Source of the DNA: Eremococcus coleocola DSM 15696
Lineage (GTDB): Bacteria > Bacillota > Bacilli > Lactobacillales > Aerococcaceae
Length of the DNA stretch: 39,791 bases
Direction of reading: 5' to 3'
Assembly: GCF_000428865.1 (NCBI RefSeq)
Contig: NZ_AUAT01000022.1
Location: forward strand, 1-39,791
The number at the start of each line of letters is the position of its first letter. The first letter of the stretch is position 1. Below are positions 15,401-24,573 of this stretch, piece by piece. The notes beneath the pieces are model-generated. The model saw only the letters and a list, made by a program, of their open reading frames with translations. It did no database searches and had not been told where the DNA came from. The position numbers and the translations under genes are program-made.

Positions 15401-16045
15401 GTGAAAATTGTATTAAAAAGTGAACCAGTAAATATGTTGAATCGTTGTGATATGACTGTCTTTGAGATCGACGATTCAGAGTTAGCCATCATGGTGGATG
15501 CAGATTTTGAATTGCAACAGAAAGAGCTAGAGTGCCCAGAAGAAGCTAAAAAACGCTCACCACAAGAAATCCTAGATGAACGTTTCAGTAAACCAGATGT
15601 CAATAATTTCAGACGACATAAAGACAACACCAGCTCCAACTCTTACAAGGATAGTGGTGGTGCCTATAAAGAACTCGAACATAGTTCAATGGCAGGTTTG
15701 AATTACCATAAGCGACCTCCTAAAGATAAGAAAAAAGGCCCCATGAGGTCAGATCGATACAAAGATGTCAAGAGACGAGCAGGTCGACAACCTGAGTATT
15801 ACTCGGACACATTAGCAGAAGAGCTCGAACTTTCGGATGTCTTAAATGAAGCCCTTGAGACCTTGGATGAAAATCAAAGAGAGTTGATAGAAAAAGTATT
15901 CTTTGAAGGTGTGTCTCAAGCAGATATCGCAAGAGAAGAAGGGGTCAGTAAAACGGCCATCCATAATCGTTTGAAGCGTATTTATGAAAAGCTAAAAAAA
16001 GAATTTTTAAAACGAGGGTTAACTTCACCGTTTCTCGGCGACTAA
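15401..16045 (+). CDS. Sigma-70 region 4-like phage regulator
   Basis: This 214-residue protein reads, near its end, LSDVLNEALETLDENQRELI, then FFEGVSQADIAREEGVSKTAIHNRLKRIYEKL. That is a sigma region 4-type helix-turn-helix; the rest is charged and unrecognised. GTG 15401 is preceded by AAAGGAG at 8 bases. Longer starts upstream would place the terminator inside the gene and are rejected. Sigma-like proteins of this kind occur in streptococcal-type prophages and mobile elements and probably control phage transcription. Confidence 0.7.
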   Translation: MKIVLKSEPVNMLNRCDMTVFEIDDSELAIMVDADFELQQKELECPEEAKKRSPQEILDERFSKPDVNNFRRHKDNTSSNSYKDSGGAYKELEHSSMAGLNYHKRPPKDKKKGPMRSDRYKDVKRRAGRQPEYYSDTLAEELELSDVLNEALETLDENQRELIEKVFFEGVSQADIAREEGVSKTAIHNRLKRIYEKLKKEFLKRGLTSPFLGD

Positions 16046-16094
16046 GGAGTGAGGAAGGGGAACTTTCCTACAACAATCGAGAGGGGGTTAATCC

Positions 16095-16316
16095 ATGAAA
16101 CAAAAGCTAGGCATTCGTTTATCTAACACTTTAGTACCCAGCAAGTCAGTGTCTATCAAACGTGTTTCCATCCGTGAAAAAATTCTTCAACGGCTTTTAG
16201 GCAATACAACAGAAGTTAGTGTCATCGTTCCAGGACAAAAGGTAGCTTCTGTAGAAATATCAAGATTAGGAGGTCAGCAGTATGGGGATGATGAAGCAGT
16301 TGCAGTTAATGAATGA
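16095..16316 (+). CDS. Hypothetical phage protein
   Basis: This 73-residue protein of unknown function is basic in its first half (KQKLGIRLSNTLVPSKSV, SIREKILQRLLG) and has a beta-like VSVIVPGQKVASVEI stretch. It has a strong GAGGGGG ribosome site before ATG 16095. It overlaps the next gene by 35 bp in another frame. Its place in the tight rightward operon supports it as real. Confidence 0.65.
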   Translation: MKQKLGIRLSNTLVPSKSVSIKRVSIREKILQRLLGNTTEVSVIVPGQKVASVEISRLGGQQYGDDEAVAVNE

Positions 16317-16599
16317 TGAGGTTCAAAGCTTTTATGAGGGCTGGCAACATTTCTATGACCAAGTGGCCAATCACAATCCAGACCAGATGTCTCTAGACGA
16401 TTACGCTATTCCAGATGAAGACCCCAGCCCTCAACCAGTCAGTTTTGAAGCCATTCAAAAGCATTTAGCTGAGAAAGCCAGACAGGGTTTTTCTGAACAA
16501 ATACGAGATCTTATCCAATCATATGGAGTCAGTAAGCTCAGCGAAATCAAGCCAGAGGACTACCCAAAGCTATGGAAGCAGGTGGATGACCATGGCTAA
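16282..16599 (+). CDS. Hypothetical phage protein upstream of DUF2800 gene
   Basis: The protein has 105 residues, acidic and helical (DEVQSFYEGWQHFYDQV, FEAIQKHLAEKARQGFSEQI, ending EIKPEDYPKLWKQVDDHG). TAGGAGG lies before ATG 16282. Proteins of this type regularly precede DUF2800 genes in Firmicute phages. The function is unknown; a partner of the following nuclease is possible. Its stop overlaps the next start by 8 bp. Confidence 0.7.
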   Translation: MGMMKQLQLMNDEVQSFYEGWQHFYDQVANHNPDQMSLDDYAIPDEDPSPQPVSFEAIQKHLAEKARQGFSEQIRDLIQSYGVSKLSEIKPEDYPKLWKQVDDHG

Positions 16600-17725
16600 A
16601 AACCACTCACTTTTATCACCATCTAGCTCTTCTAAGTGGCTGAAGTCACCACCAATCGCAAGACTCGAGGAAATTGCTACAGAGGATTACTGGGTGGATG
16701 ACACAAATGAGTTTGCTCAAGAGGGAACTGCTGCTCATGCCTTAGCTGAATACAAACTCAAGAAGGCTCTTGGTCAGAAAGCAGAAAAGCCACAGTCAGA
16801 TTTGATTGATAGTGATATGGATGTCTACACCGATGATTATGTTTTGTTCATCCAAGAGCTGATGCAGACCTTTACGCAAGTCCCACAAGTGATGGTGGAA
16901 CAAAGACTAGATATTTCACGATGGGTGCCAGACTGTTTTGGCACAGGAGACTGTCTTTTAGTGGGCGACCAACGAGTACATCTTATCGACCTAAAGTATG
17001 GACGTTCTTATATCCAGACTGAACAGAATAGTCAGCTCATGCTTTACGGTTTGGGAGCCTTAGACCTTTTGGATGGCATCTACGACATTGAGGAACTACA
17101 TCTAACCATCTATCAGCCAAGAATTAATAATATTTCTACTTGGGTAATCGATAAGGATGCTTTGCTGGAGTGGGCTGAAAAGGAGCTCAAACCAAAAGCT
17201 CAAGAAGCTTATGAGGGAAAAGGAGAGTTCAAGCCAGGTCCATGGCTGAAATACACCAAGTTAAAAGCCATCTCTAAAGATCGAGCTGAACACCACATGA
17301 AGCTTCGAAAATATCAATTAAAAGAAGCACACCTTCTAACGGATGCAGAGATTGAGGACGTGTTAGCCCATGTCGATGATTTGGTCGATTGGGCGAAATC
17401 GGTTAAAGACTATGCGGAACAACAAGCCATCCAACACAACAAGCACTGGCAAGGCTTCAAGCTAGTGGAGGGCCGCACTCGTAGAAAGTATGTTGATGAA
17501 GCTAAGATCGAAGCACGTGCCAAAGAAGAAGGCATTGAGGATATCCATGAGACTAAGCTCATCCCATTAACTCGTTTAGAAAAGCTTGTCGGTAAGAAGA
17601 AGTTTACTGACTCATTCGGTGACTTAGTAGTGAAACCAACAGGCAAACCCACTCTAGTCCCTGAATCAGATAGTCGACAAGAAATCCAAAGAATAGAAGC
17701 AACAGAAGAATTTACCCAACTTTAG
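16592..17725 (+). CDS. DUF2800 protein, RecB/Cas4-like PD-(D/E)XK nuclease
   Basis: This 377-residue protein starts MAKNHSLLSPSSSSKWL. It has the motifs of the RecB/Cas4-type nuclease fold: GTAAHALAEY (near 45), DCFGTGDCLLVGDQ (near 115) and VHLIDLKYGRS (D-x-K, near 131), then QLMLYGLGAL. DUF2800 proteins are phage replication or recombination factors and probably act as exonucleases with the ssDNA-binding protein encoded next. ATG 16592 overlaps the upstream gene; the longer frame from 16523 is a shadow. The next gene starts 11 bp downstream. Confidence 0.88.
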   Translation: MAKNHSLLSPSSSSKWLKSPPIARLEEIATEDYWVDDTNEFAQEGTAAHALAEYKLKKALGQKAEKPQSDLIDSDMDVYTDDYVLFIQELMQTFTQVPQVMVEQRLDISRWVPDCFGTGDCLLVGDQRVHLIDLKYGRSYIQTEQNSQLMLYGLGALDLLDGIYDIEELHLTIYQPRINNISTWVIDKDALLEWAEKELKPKAQEAYEGKGEFKPGPWLKYTKLKAISKDRAEHHMKLRKYQLKEAHLLTDAEIEDVLAHVDDLVDWAKSVKDYAEQQAIQHNKHWQGFKLVEGRTRRKYVDEAKIEARAKEEGIEDIHETKLIPLTRLEKLVGKKKFTDSFGDLVVKPTGKPTLVPESDSRQEIQRIEATEEFTQL

Positions 17726-17736
17726 GAGGAAAAATA

Positions 17737-18291
17737 ATGAATAATCAAAATTTAAAAACCAGAGTCTTGCTGCCAAACGTCCGTCTTTCTTATCCATTCA
17801 TCTGGGAGCCACGAGCCCAGTTTGATGGTGGGAAAGAAAAGTATTCCGCATCTTTACTCATTGACAAAGGCGATACTCAGACGATGGAGAAAGTTCAACA
17901 AGCCATTAAAAACGCTGCCCAGGCTGGAGTAGCCAAATTTGGTGGCAAGGTCCCAGACCTCAATAAAATCCGCACACCTCTACGAGATGGGGACGAGCGG
18001 GATGATGAAGCCTACCAAGGTCATTACTTCATCAACGCATCTTCTATTCAAGCCCCACAGATTGTAGATAGCAACGTGGACCCAATCATTGATCGTAATG
18101 AAGTTTATGCAGGCTGCTATGCCAACGTCACCGTCAATTTTTATGCTTATAACGTTAACGGGAATCGAGGCATTGCTTGTGGTCTGGGAAATATTCAGAA
18201 GGTTGCTGATGGGGAACCATTAGGTGGTCGTACCTCTGCTTCATCAGACTTTGCACCGCTATCTACTGCTACTGATGATTTCTTAGCCTAG
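17737..18291 (+). CDS. DUF2815 protein, phage ssDNA-binding protein (Enc34-type)
   Basis: This 184-residue protein contains RVLLPNVRLSYPFIWEPRAQ, KYSASLLIDKGD, LRDGDERDDEAYQGHYFINA, and ends in an acidic tail (SDFAPLSTATDDFLA). This is the DUF2815 family, whose Enc34 phage member binds single-stranded DNA with an OB fold. An acidic C-terminus is typical of SSBs that recruit partners. A TAGGAGG site precedes ATG 17737. It pairs functionally with the DUF2800 nuclease and the DNA polymerase. Confidence 0.88.
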   Translation: MNNQNLKTRVLLPNVRLSYPFIWEPRAQFDGGKEKYSASLLIDKGDTQTMEKVQQAIKNAAQAGVAKFGGKVPDLNKIRTPLRDGDERDDEAYQGHYFINASSIQAPQIVDSNVDPIIDRNEVYAGCYANVTVNFYAYNVNGNRGIACGLGNIQKVADGEPLGGRTSASSDFAPLSTATDDFLA

Positions 18292-18304
18292 GAGGGAGTT
18301 AAAG

Positions 18305-18427
18305 ATGATGAATCCAATAACCGAATTTCTTTTAACAATTGTTCTCGGTGGCGTTATTGGCCATTGGTTAGGAGAGCTGATTTACTACATCCGTCTCGAC
18401 ATCCGTGAACGGCGGGATAAAAGATGA
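18305..18427 (+). CDS. Small membrane protein 1
   Basis: This 40-residue protein (MMNPITEFLLTIVLGGVIGH...) has one transmembrane helix followed by a basic tail (RLDIRERRDKR). AGGAGGGAG precedes the start at 18305 or 18308. It overlaps the following small gene by an ATGA junction. The function is unknown. Confidence 0.6.
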   Translation: MMNPITEFLLTIVLGGVIGHWLGELIYYIRLDIRERRDKR

Positions 18428-18588
18428 ACCTCTTTAGCTTAGTTATAAATATTCTAATTATTGCTTGGGCTTTAGGTTTCGTAGGCCAATCTCTTATAGA
18501 TGTGTATTTTTACTATGTCCAAAATCGCAAAAAATACCTGACAGACGATCGAGAGGAGTTAGACGATGACGAGGAGATTGTCCATTGA
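18424..18588 (+). CDS. Small membrane protein 2
   Basis: This 54-residue protein (MNLFSLVINILIIAWALGFV...) has one or two membrane helices and then an acidic tail, DDREELDDDEEIVH. Its start overlaps the stop of the previous gene and its end overlaps the polymerase start by 23 bp. The charge of its tail is opposite to that of its neighbour, so a pair is conceivable. The function is unknown. Confidence 0.6.
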   Translation: MNLFSLVINILIIAWALGFVGQSLIDVYFYYVQNRKKYLTDDREELDDDEEIVH

Positions 18589-20512
18589 TATAGAAACTTT
18601 CTCCTCAACGGACCTTAGCAAGTCTGGGGTCTACAAGTATGCAGAAAGCGAGGACTTTCAGGTCCTCCTTTTTGCCTATGCTTGGGATGGTGGAGAAGTT
18701 GAAGTCGTTGATTTAGCACAGAGTGAGAGTTTGCCCGAAGATGTTCGTGAAGCCTTACAAGATAATCATACTGAAAAATGGGCCTTCAATACCAATTTTG
18801 AACGAGTGTGTTTGAGTCGCTATCTTTGTTATCCACCAGGGACTTATCTTGATCCCAGTTCTTGGTATTGCACCATGATTTGGTCAGCATCGCTTGGTTT
18901 GCCTTTATCGCTTGAAAAAGCAGGAAAGGTTTTAGGGCTTAAAAATCAAAAAATGAAGGAAGGGAAACGGCTTATTCGCTATTTTTCTGTTCCCTGCAAA
19001 GCGACAAAGGTCAATGACGGACGAACTCGGAATTTACCGCATCATGCTCCTGAAGACTGGGAGCTGTTTAAGGAATACAACAAACGGGATGTTGAGGTGG
19101 AGCTGGCCATTCAAAAACGCTTGGCCAAGTTTCCAGTATCAGAGCAGGAGTGGGCCTATTATCATCAGGATCAAGAGATTAATGATTTAGGCATTGAAGT
19201 AGATCTGGACTTTGTTGAAGGGGCTATCTATTGTGACGACCAATCCCGAATCAAACATCTCGAAGAAGCCAAACAAATAACTGGTTTAGAAAATCCCAAC
19301 TCACCACTGCAGCTCAAGGACTGGTTAAACGAGAAGGGCTGTTCGATTGACTCGCTAGCTAAGAAGAAGGTTCAAGAAGCCCTAACATCATCTACGGGAG
19401 AGGTCAAACGAGTTTTGGAACTGCGTCAGGAATTATCCAAATCCAGCGTGAAAAAATATGATGCCATGAAGCATGTGACGGGAGCACAAAACAGAGCTAG
19501 AGGGCTGATTCAATTTTATGGGGCCAACCGAACAGGTCGTTATGCAGGTCGCTTGATTCAAGTTCAAAACCTGCCTAGAAATTACCTAACCAATCTTGAA
19601 GAAGCTAGAGCGTTAGTCAAAGCAAAAGATGAAGTCGCTTTGGAAAGTTTATTTGATTCTACATCCAATACCTTGTCTGAGCTGATTCGGACTGCTTTTG
19701 TTCCTAAAGAAGGCCATTACTTTATTATTGATGACTTTTCATCCATTGAAGCTCGAGTTCTAGCCTGGTTATCGAATGAACGCTGGCGCCTTCAAGCCTT
19801 TAAAGCTGGAAAGGATATTTATTGCGAGTCAGCGTCACAGATGTTTGGCGTTCCCGTTGAAAAACATGGGGTGAACAGCCATTTAAGACAAAAAGGCAAG
19901 GTGGCCGAGCTGGCTTGTGGTTACGGGGGTTCTGTAGGAGCCCTTAAAGCCATGGGAGCTATAGAGATGGGCCTGGAAGAAGATGAACTTCAAGGCATTG
20001 TGGATGATTGGCGACAAGCCAGTCCTAATATTGTGGACTTTTGGTGGTCTGTTGATCGCTGTGCCAAAGAGACGATTAAAGGTCGTATGCTCACTGAGAC
20101 ACATGGTCTTCGCTTTACTTATGAGTCAGGCATTCTCTTTATCCAACTCCCATCAGGTCGAAGGCTAGCCTATTGTAAGCCTCGCATGGGTGAGAACCGT
20201 TTTGGTGGCGAGTCCATTCATTTTGAAGGAATCGGCACTGGCAACAAGTGGCAAGTCATCGAAACCTATGGAGCTAAGCTGGTTGAGAATATTACCCAAG
20301 CGATTGCTCGAGACATTCTGGCAGAAACCATGTATCGCTTAAAAAATTACCGAATCGTCATGCACGTCCATGATGAGATTGTCTTAGAGGTCCCAGAGGG
20401 TCAATCGAGTGTGGAAGAAATCTCGGCCATCATGAGTCGACCACCCGATTGGGCAGAGGGTTTACAACTAGGTGCAGATGGCTTTGAATGCCAGTTTTAT
20501 CAAAAAGACTAG
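18566..20512 (+). CDS. Phage family A DNA polymerase
   Basis: This 648-residue protein is the replicative DNA polymerase of the phage module. The 3'-5' exonuclease domain begins with RRLSIDIETFS (D8, E10) and includes KWAFNTNFERV and YNKRDVEVELAI. The polymerase domain has NRTGRYAGRLIQVQNLPR, IDDFSSIEARVLAWLS (motif A, near 389), RQKGKVAELACGYGG (motif B), and MHVHDEIVLEVPEG (motif C, near 600). All catalytic motifs are present. GAGAGGAG precedes ATG 18566. It lies upstream of the primase-helicase, forming a full replication set. Confidence 0.93.
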   Translation: MTRRLSIDIETFSSTDLSKSGVYKYAESEDFQVLLFAYAWDGGEVEVVDLAQSESLPEDVREALQDNHTEKWAFNTNFERVCLSRYLCYPPGTYLDPSSWYCTMIWSASLGLPLSLEKAGKVLGLKNQKMKEGKRLIRYFSVPCKATKVNDGRTRNLPHHAPEDWELFKEYNKRDVEVELAIQKRLAKFPVSEQEWAYYHQDQEINDLGIEVDLDFVEGAIYCDDQSRIKHLEEAKQITGLENPNSPLQLKDWLNEKGCSIDSLAKKKVQEALTSSTGEVKRVLELRQELSKSSVKKYDAMKHVTGAQNRARGLIQFYGANRTGRYAGRLIQVQNLPRNYLTNLEEARALVKAKDEVALESLFDSTSNTLSELIRTAFVPKEGHYFIIDDFSSIEARVLAWLSNERWRLQAFKAGKDIYCESASQMFGVPVEKHGVNSHLRQKGKVAELACGYGGSVGALKAMGAIEMGLEEDELQGIVDDWRQASPNIVDFWWSVDRCAKETIKGRMLTETHGLRFTYESGILFIQLPSGRRLAYCKPRMGENRFGGESIHFEGIGTGNKWQVIETYGAKLVENITQAIARDILAETMYRLKNYRIVMHVHDEIVLEVPEGQSSVEEISAIMSRPPDWAEGLQLGADGFECQFYQKD

Positions 20513-20522
20513 GAGGAAACAA

Positions 20523-22766
20523 ATGGAATTATACACATCCAACGGCAGAGGAAATCAGCAGACGACCTACTTTCCTAATAAACAGGTGGTCGATTCAACT
20601 GATCGTTTAAAAGAAGCTGCACACTATGATCATGTGGCAGCTAAGTATGAAAAGCACTATCGATCTGTTCAGAATTTTGAGGTATCTAACGTGGTCGTCA
20701 TGGATTTAGACAATGACCACTCTGATGATGCAGAAGACTGGGTGGGAATGGATAATTTTAGCACTCATTTTCCTGATGTGGAGTGCTACTTAGTTGCCAG
20801 TCGTAATCACTTAAAGGCAAAAGGAAATCAATCAGCCCGGCCACGTTTTCATGTTTATTTCCCCATTAAACCAATTCATGATGCGAAAGCGTACAAGGCT
20901 CTTAAAGAATCGATTCTTGCTTATTTTCCTTACTTTGATCGGAATGCTTTAGATAGTGCTCGGATGATTTTTGGAGTTGAGAATCCACAAGTTCTCGCTT
21001 GTCCAGGGTCGCTCCAAGTAGATGAATTCATTCAAGCCCAGACAGCTGCCTTTGAAGCTTTAGACTTTCCCGATTGGAGCAGTCCGATAGAAGAAGGTTC
21101 AAGAAACAATACCATGAGTCAATATGCGGGCCGGGTCTTAGTGCGTTTAGGAAACACCGATGAAGCTCGGAGACTGTTTGATGAACGGGCTACGTTATGC
21201 ACTCCACCTCTCTGCGATGAAGAACTGAATAAAATCTGGCAGTCCGCTTTGAAGTTTGGAAAGCGGGTGTCTGAAGATCCTCATTACATCCCGCCAGACC
21301 AATTCAATAGTGAATACCTCTATCAACCAGAGGATTATTCAGATACAGGTCAAGCACTTGTCTTGGCTGAACATTTTAGTGAACAGTTACGATATTCACC
21401 TGCCACAGGCTTCCTGGTTTATAACGGGAGCTACTGGGAAGAATCGGACACCCAAGCAGTGGGTGTGATTCGTCATTTGACGGATTTGCAGTTAAAGGAA
21501 GCTGAGGAGGGCGTAGAAAAGTATCAAAAACTCCTGACCGCTAATGGCGGCATGCAGCTTCTGACCAGTCTAAGCAAAAAGAAAGCTGAAGAAGCTTTTA
21601 CAAAAGACCAAGAGATTATTTATCGCAAGCTTCAAGAAGCCAATGTTTATCGAGACTTTGTGATGAAGCGAAGAAACCAAAATTATGTTCAAGCGGCTTT
21701 GAGATTGGCTCAGCATTTAGTGGAGGTCTCCCCAGAACAATTAGACGTGAATGAGTTTTACTTGAACACCCCTTCTAAGACTTACGACCTCATAACAGGA
21801 GAAGTCCTAGACCACCAAGCCGACCATTTTATTACCAAGCAAACCACAGTGGATGTTCCCAGTGAAGGAGAAGGGTACTGGTTAGATGCTCTCCAGACCT
21901 TCTTCCAAAATGACCAAGAGCTGATTGACTACGTTCAAAAGATTGTAGGCCTGGCGACCATTGGAAAGGTTTATGTAGAAGCTTTGATTATCGCTTATGG
22001 AGACGGAAGAAATGGAAAGTCGACCTTTTGGAATGTCATCGCTAAGGTGCTGGGAAGCTATGCTGGTAATTTGTCGGCGGACACCTTAACCATGAAGCAA
22101 CAAGGAAACGTGAAGTATGAATTGGCAGAAGCAAAAGGCAAGCGACTCTTAATCTCAGCCGAGCTTCAAGAAGGCATGCGTCTCAATACATCAGTCGTTA
22201 AGAAGTTGTGCTCAACGGATGAAATTTTTGCAGAGAAGAAGTTTAAGGATCCCTTCTCTTATACCCCTAGCCATACCTTGGTTCTGTACACCAACCATCT
22301 ACCCAAGGTGGGCGCTTTAGACGAGGGAACCTGGCGGAGGTTAATCGTGATTCCTTTTGAAGCCAAAATAGAAGGCAAGAGCGACATCAAAAACTATGCC
22401 GACTTTCTTTCTCAAGAAGCTGGGGGTGCGATTTTAGCTTGGATGATTGAAGGAGCGCAGAAGGTCATTGCTGAAGACTTTAAGATTAGTCAACCTCAAA
22501 AAGTGAAAGATGCAGTGGCTTTTTATAAAGACAGTAATGACTGGTTCCAGCACTTCCTCAATGATTGTTGTGAAGTGGGTGACGATCTGGTTGAAAAGTC
22601 TGGTTTAGTTTATGAGGAGTATCGCGCCTATTGTCATCGAACAGGAGAGTTTGCACGAAGCACTACTGACTTTTATAGCGCTTTGGCATCAGCGGGTTTT
22701 GAACGAAAGAGAACTAATAAGGGTTCTTTCATCCGTGGATTAAGACTCCTCAATGAATTTTTATAA
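20523..22766 (+). CDS. Phage primase-helicase (AEP plus P4-type SF3 helicase)
   Basis: This 747-residue protein has an N-terminal archaeo-eukaryotic primase-like domain: VVVMDLDND (near 58), ARPRFHVYFPI and DSARMIFGVE. A D5-type linker domain follows, then a superfamily 3 helicase with Walker A YGDGRNGKST (near 492), LLISAELQEG and VLYTNHLPKVG. It should prime and unwind phage DNA. ATG 20523 follows AGGAGGAAAC; the frame upstream from 20472 is within the polymerase gene and is rejected. An origin-like inverted repeat lies right after the stop. Confidence 0.92.
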   Translation: MELYTSNGRGNQQTTYFPNKQVVDSTDRLKEAAHYDHVAAKYEKHYRSVQNFEVSNVVVMDLDNDHSDDAEDWVGMDNFSTHFPDVECYLVASRNHLKAKGNQSARPRFHVYFPIKPIHDAKAYKALKESILAYFPYFDRNALDSARMIFGVENPQVLACPGSLQVDEFIQAQTAAFEALDFPDWSSPIEEGSRNNTMSQYAGRVLVRLGNTDEARRLFDERATLCTPPLCDEELNKIWQSALKFGKRVSEDPHYIPPDQFNSEYLYQPEDYSDTGQALVLAEHFSEQLRYSPATGFLVYNGSYWEESDTQAVGVIRHLTDLQLKEAEEGVEKYQKLLTANGGMQLLTSLSKKKAEEAFTKDQEIIYRKLQEANVYRDFVMKRRNQNYVQAALRLAQHLVEVSPEQLDVNEFYLNTPSKTYDLITGEVLDHQADHFITKQTTVDVPSEGEGYWLDALQTFFQNDQELIDYVQKIVGLATIGKVYVEALIIAYGDGRNGKSTFWNVIAKVLGSYAGNLSADTLTMKQQGNVKYELAEAKGKRLLISAELQEGMRLNTSVVKKLCSTDEIFAEKKFKDPFSYTPSHTLVLYTNHLPKVGALDEGTWRRLIVIPFEAKIEGKSDIKNYADFLSQEAGGAILAWMIEGAQKVIAEDFKISQPQKVKDAVAFYKDSNDWFQHFLNDCCEVGDDLVEKSGLVYEEYRAYCHRTGEFARSTTDFYSALASAGFERKRTNKGSFIRGLRLLNEFL

Positions 22767-22814
22767 AAATTGAGTTTCATTCTCGATGGTGTTAAAGCTT
22801 GATATGAATGGAAA

Positions 22815-22921
22815 GTGACAGCCAGTGATGGGCATTACTATTCTTACGTATAAGAGAAAAATTGAAATTTAATTATATATAAGAATATATATAGCCGTCA
22901 CTGGGTATCACTTCTTGATGA
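22815..22921. repeat. 40-bp imperfect inverted repeat, candidate phage origin
   Basis: The left arm from 22815 (GTGACAGCCAGTGATGGGC...) and the complement of the right arm ending 22921 (GTGATACCCAGTGACGGCT...) agree at most positions over about 40 bases, including TATTCTTA and TATAA blocks. The intervening 27 bases are almost pure A/T. Within each arm GTGAnnnCCAGTGA repeats a GTGA unit at 10-bp spacing, like iterons. It is the only sizeable non-coding gap of the replication block. Confidence 0.6.
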
Positions 22922-22949
22922 GACAAGCTTTTGATGAATAGGAGGCATT

Positions 22950-23234
22950 ATGAAAGAAATAGAGATTGAACAAAAACTGGTCAAAGCAGTTGCTGACCGT
23001 ATGGGATGGTGTTTGAAGTGGACGAGTCAAAGTTTGACGGGTATTCCAGATCGTATCGTTTTACTACCCGGAGGAAAGATAGCCTTTGTCGAAGTGAAAG
23101 CTCCAGGCGAGAAACCACGAAAGCTACAGATCAGACGGATGAATCAGCTTCAAGCACTGGGTTTTAATTGTTACGTGTTAGACAAAGCAGAAGATATCCC
23201 AGCTTTACTGGAGGAGATAGCTGATGAAGTTTAA
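22950..23234 (+). CDS. VRR-NUC domain nuclease
   Basis: This 94-residue single-domain protein carries the VRR-NUC signature: GIPDRIVLLPGGKIAFVEVK (PD...ExK), then KLQIRRMNQLQALGF and the closing YVLDKAEDI. VRR-NUC proteins are small structure-dependent nucleases encoded next to SNF2 helicases in many phages. It has a TAGGAGG ribosome site and overlaps the helicase gene by 11 bp, so the two are coupled. Confidence 0.9.
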   Translation: MKEIEIEQKLVKAVADRMGWCLKWTSQSLTGIPDRIVLLPGGKIAFVEVKAPGEKPRKLQIRRMNQLQALGFNCYVLDKAEDIPALLEEIADEV

Positions 23235-24573
23235 GCCACACACTTATCAAAAACAAATGATTGACTACATCGAAAGTCATCCAGTGTCTGCTTTGTTTTT
23301 AGACATGGGTTTGGGAAAGACTGTTATTTCCCTGACCGCTATCTTGAACCTCCTCTTCGATTCTTTTCAAGTGAGGAAGGTCTTAGTCATTGCACCCCTT
23401 CGAGTCGCCAGAGATACCTGGCCTGATGAGATAGAAAAATGGGAGCATCTCAAGCTACTCAACTATTCAGTCGTTGTTGGGTCAGCCAAAGAAAGACAAA
23501 AAGCTTTAGAAGAAGACGCTGATATTTATATCATTAACCGAGAAAATGTGACCTGGTTGATTGAAAAGAGTGATCACCCCTTTGATTACGACATGGTGGT
23601 CATTGATGAGTTGTCGAGCTTCAAATCTCACCGGTCCAAACGATTCAAGTCTTTATTGAAAGTCAGACCTTTTATAAAACGAATAGTAGGTTTGACGGGG
23701 ACTCCTTCTAGTAATGGCTTGATGGACTTGTGGGCTCAGTTTAGAATCCTAGATAAGGGTGAACGCTTAGGGAGCTTCATCACTCATTACCGGCAACGCT
23801 ACTTTGATCCAGACAAGCGAAATGGAATGGTCATCTATTCTTACAAACCTAAGCCAGGCGCAGAAGATGCCATTTATAAGCAGATAGAAGACATGACGGT
23901 CTTCATGAAAGCTGAGGACTATTTAGACATGCCTGACCTGATTTCTAATGAGGTCACGGTGAAGTTGACTGACAAGGAACGAGCCCTTTACGAAGAACTG
24001 AAAAAAGAGATGGTCCTTGAAATTAAAGATCAAGCCATTGATGCCATTAATGCCGCTAGCTTGTCTAACAAACTTCTACAAATGGCTTCAGGTGCAGTCT
24101 ATGACGACCAACAGGAAAGTGTTCGGATCCATGATAGAAAACTAGATGCTTTAGAAGATTTAGTGGAAGCTTCTAATGGAAAGCCAGTCTTGATTGCTTA
24201 TTGGTTCAAGCATGATCTAGAACCCATTCAAAAGAGAGTGGGAGCAACCCTCTTAAAATCACAAGAGGACTTTAGAAATTGGAATCAAGGCAAGATCCCA
24301 GTCGCATTGATTCATCCAGCCTCAGCAGGTCATGGTTTGAACTTACAAGCTGGAGGCTCGACCCTCGTTTGGTACTCCTTAACTTGGTCTTTGGAACTTT
24401 ATCAACAAACAAATGCTCGCTTGTATCGTCAAGGTCAAAAAGAGTCTGTGGTCATCCATCACTTGATTACTGAACAGACCATTGATGAAGATGTAATGAA
24501 AGCACTCAAACGTAAAGATGATTCACAAACTGCCCTGTTGGAGGCTGTCAAAGCAGAATTGGAGGTGGCTTAA
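23224..24573 (+). CDS. SNF2-family DEAD-like helicase
   Basis: This 449-residue protein has motif I FLDMGLGKTVISL, Ia VLVIAPLRVARDTW, II VVIDELSSFK (DELS in place of DEAH), III GLTGTPSSNGLMDLW, V HGLNLQAGG, and VI QQTNARLYRQGQKE. This is the compact SNF2 helicase commonly encoded by Firmicute prophages together with VRR-NUC. It probably remodels or translocates along DNA in replication or recombination. The coupled start overlaps VRR-NUC. The next gene begins directly at the stop codon. Confidence 0.92.
   Translation: MKFKPHTYQKQMIDYIESHPVSALFLDMGLGKTVISLTAILNLLFDSFQVRKVLVIAPLRVARDTWPDEIEKWEHLKLLNYSVVVGSAKERQKALEEDADIYIINRENVTWLIEKSDHPFDYDMVVIDELSSFKSHRSKRFKSLLKVRPFIKRIVGLTGTPSSNGLMDLWAQFRILDKGERLGSFITHYRQRYFDPDKRNGMVIYSYKPKPGAEDAIYKQIEDMTVFMKAEDYLDMPDLISNEVTVKLTDKERALYEELKKEMVLEIKDQAIDAINAASLSNKLLQMASGAVYDDQQESVRIHDRKLDALEDLVEASNGKPVLIAYWFKHDLEPIQKRVGATLLKSQEDFRNWNQGKIPVALIHPASAGHGLNLQAGGSTLVWYSLTWSLELYQQTNARLYRQGQKESVVIHHLITEQTIDEDVMKALKRKDDSQTALLEAVKAELEVA

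Noticed and set aside
20472-20522. Longer start for the primase-helicase
   Set aside because: The extra codons lie within the polymerase gene; AGGAGGAAAC directly precedes ATG 20523.
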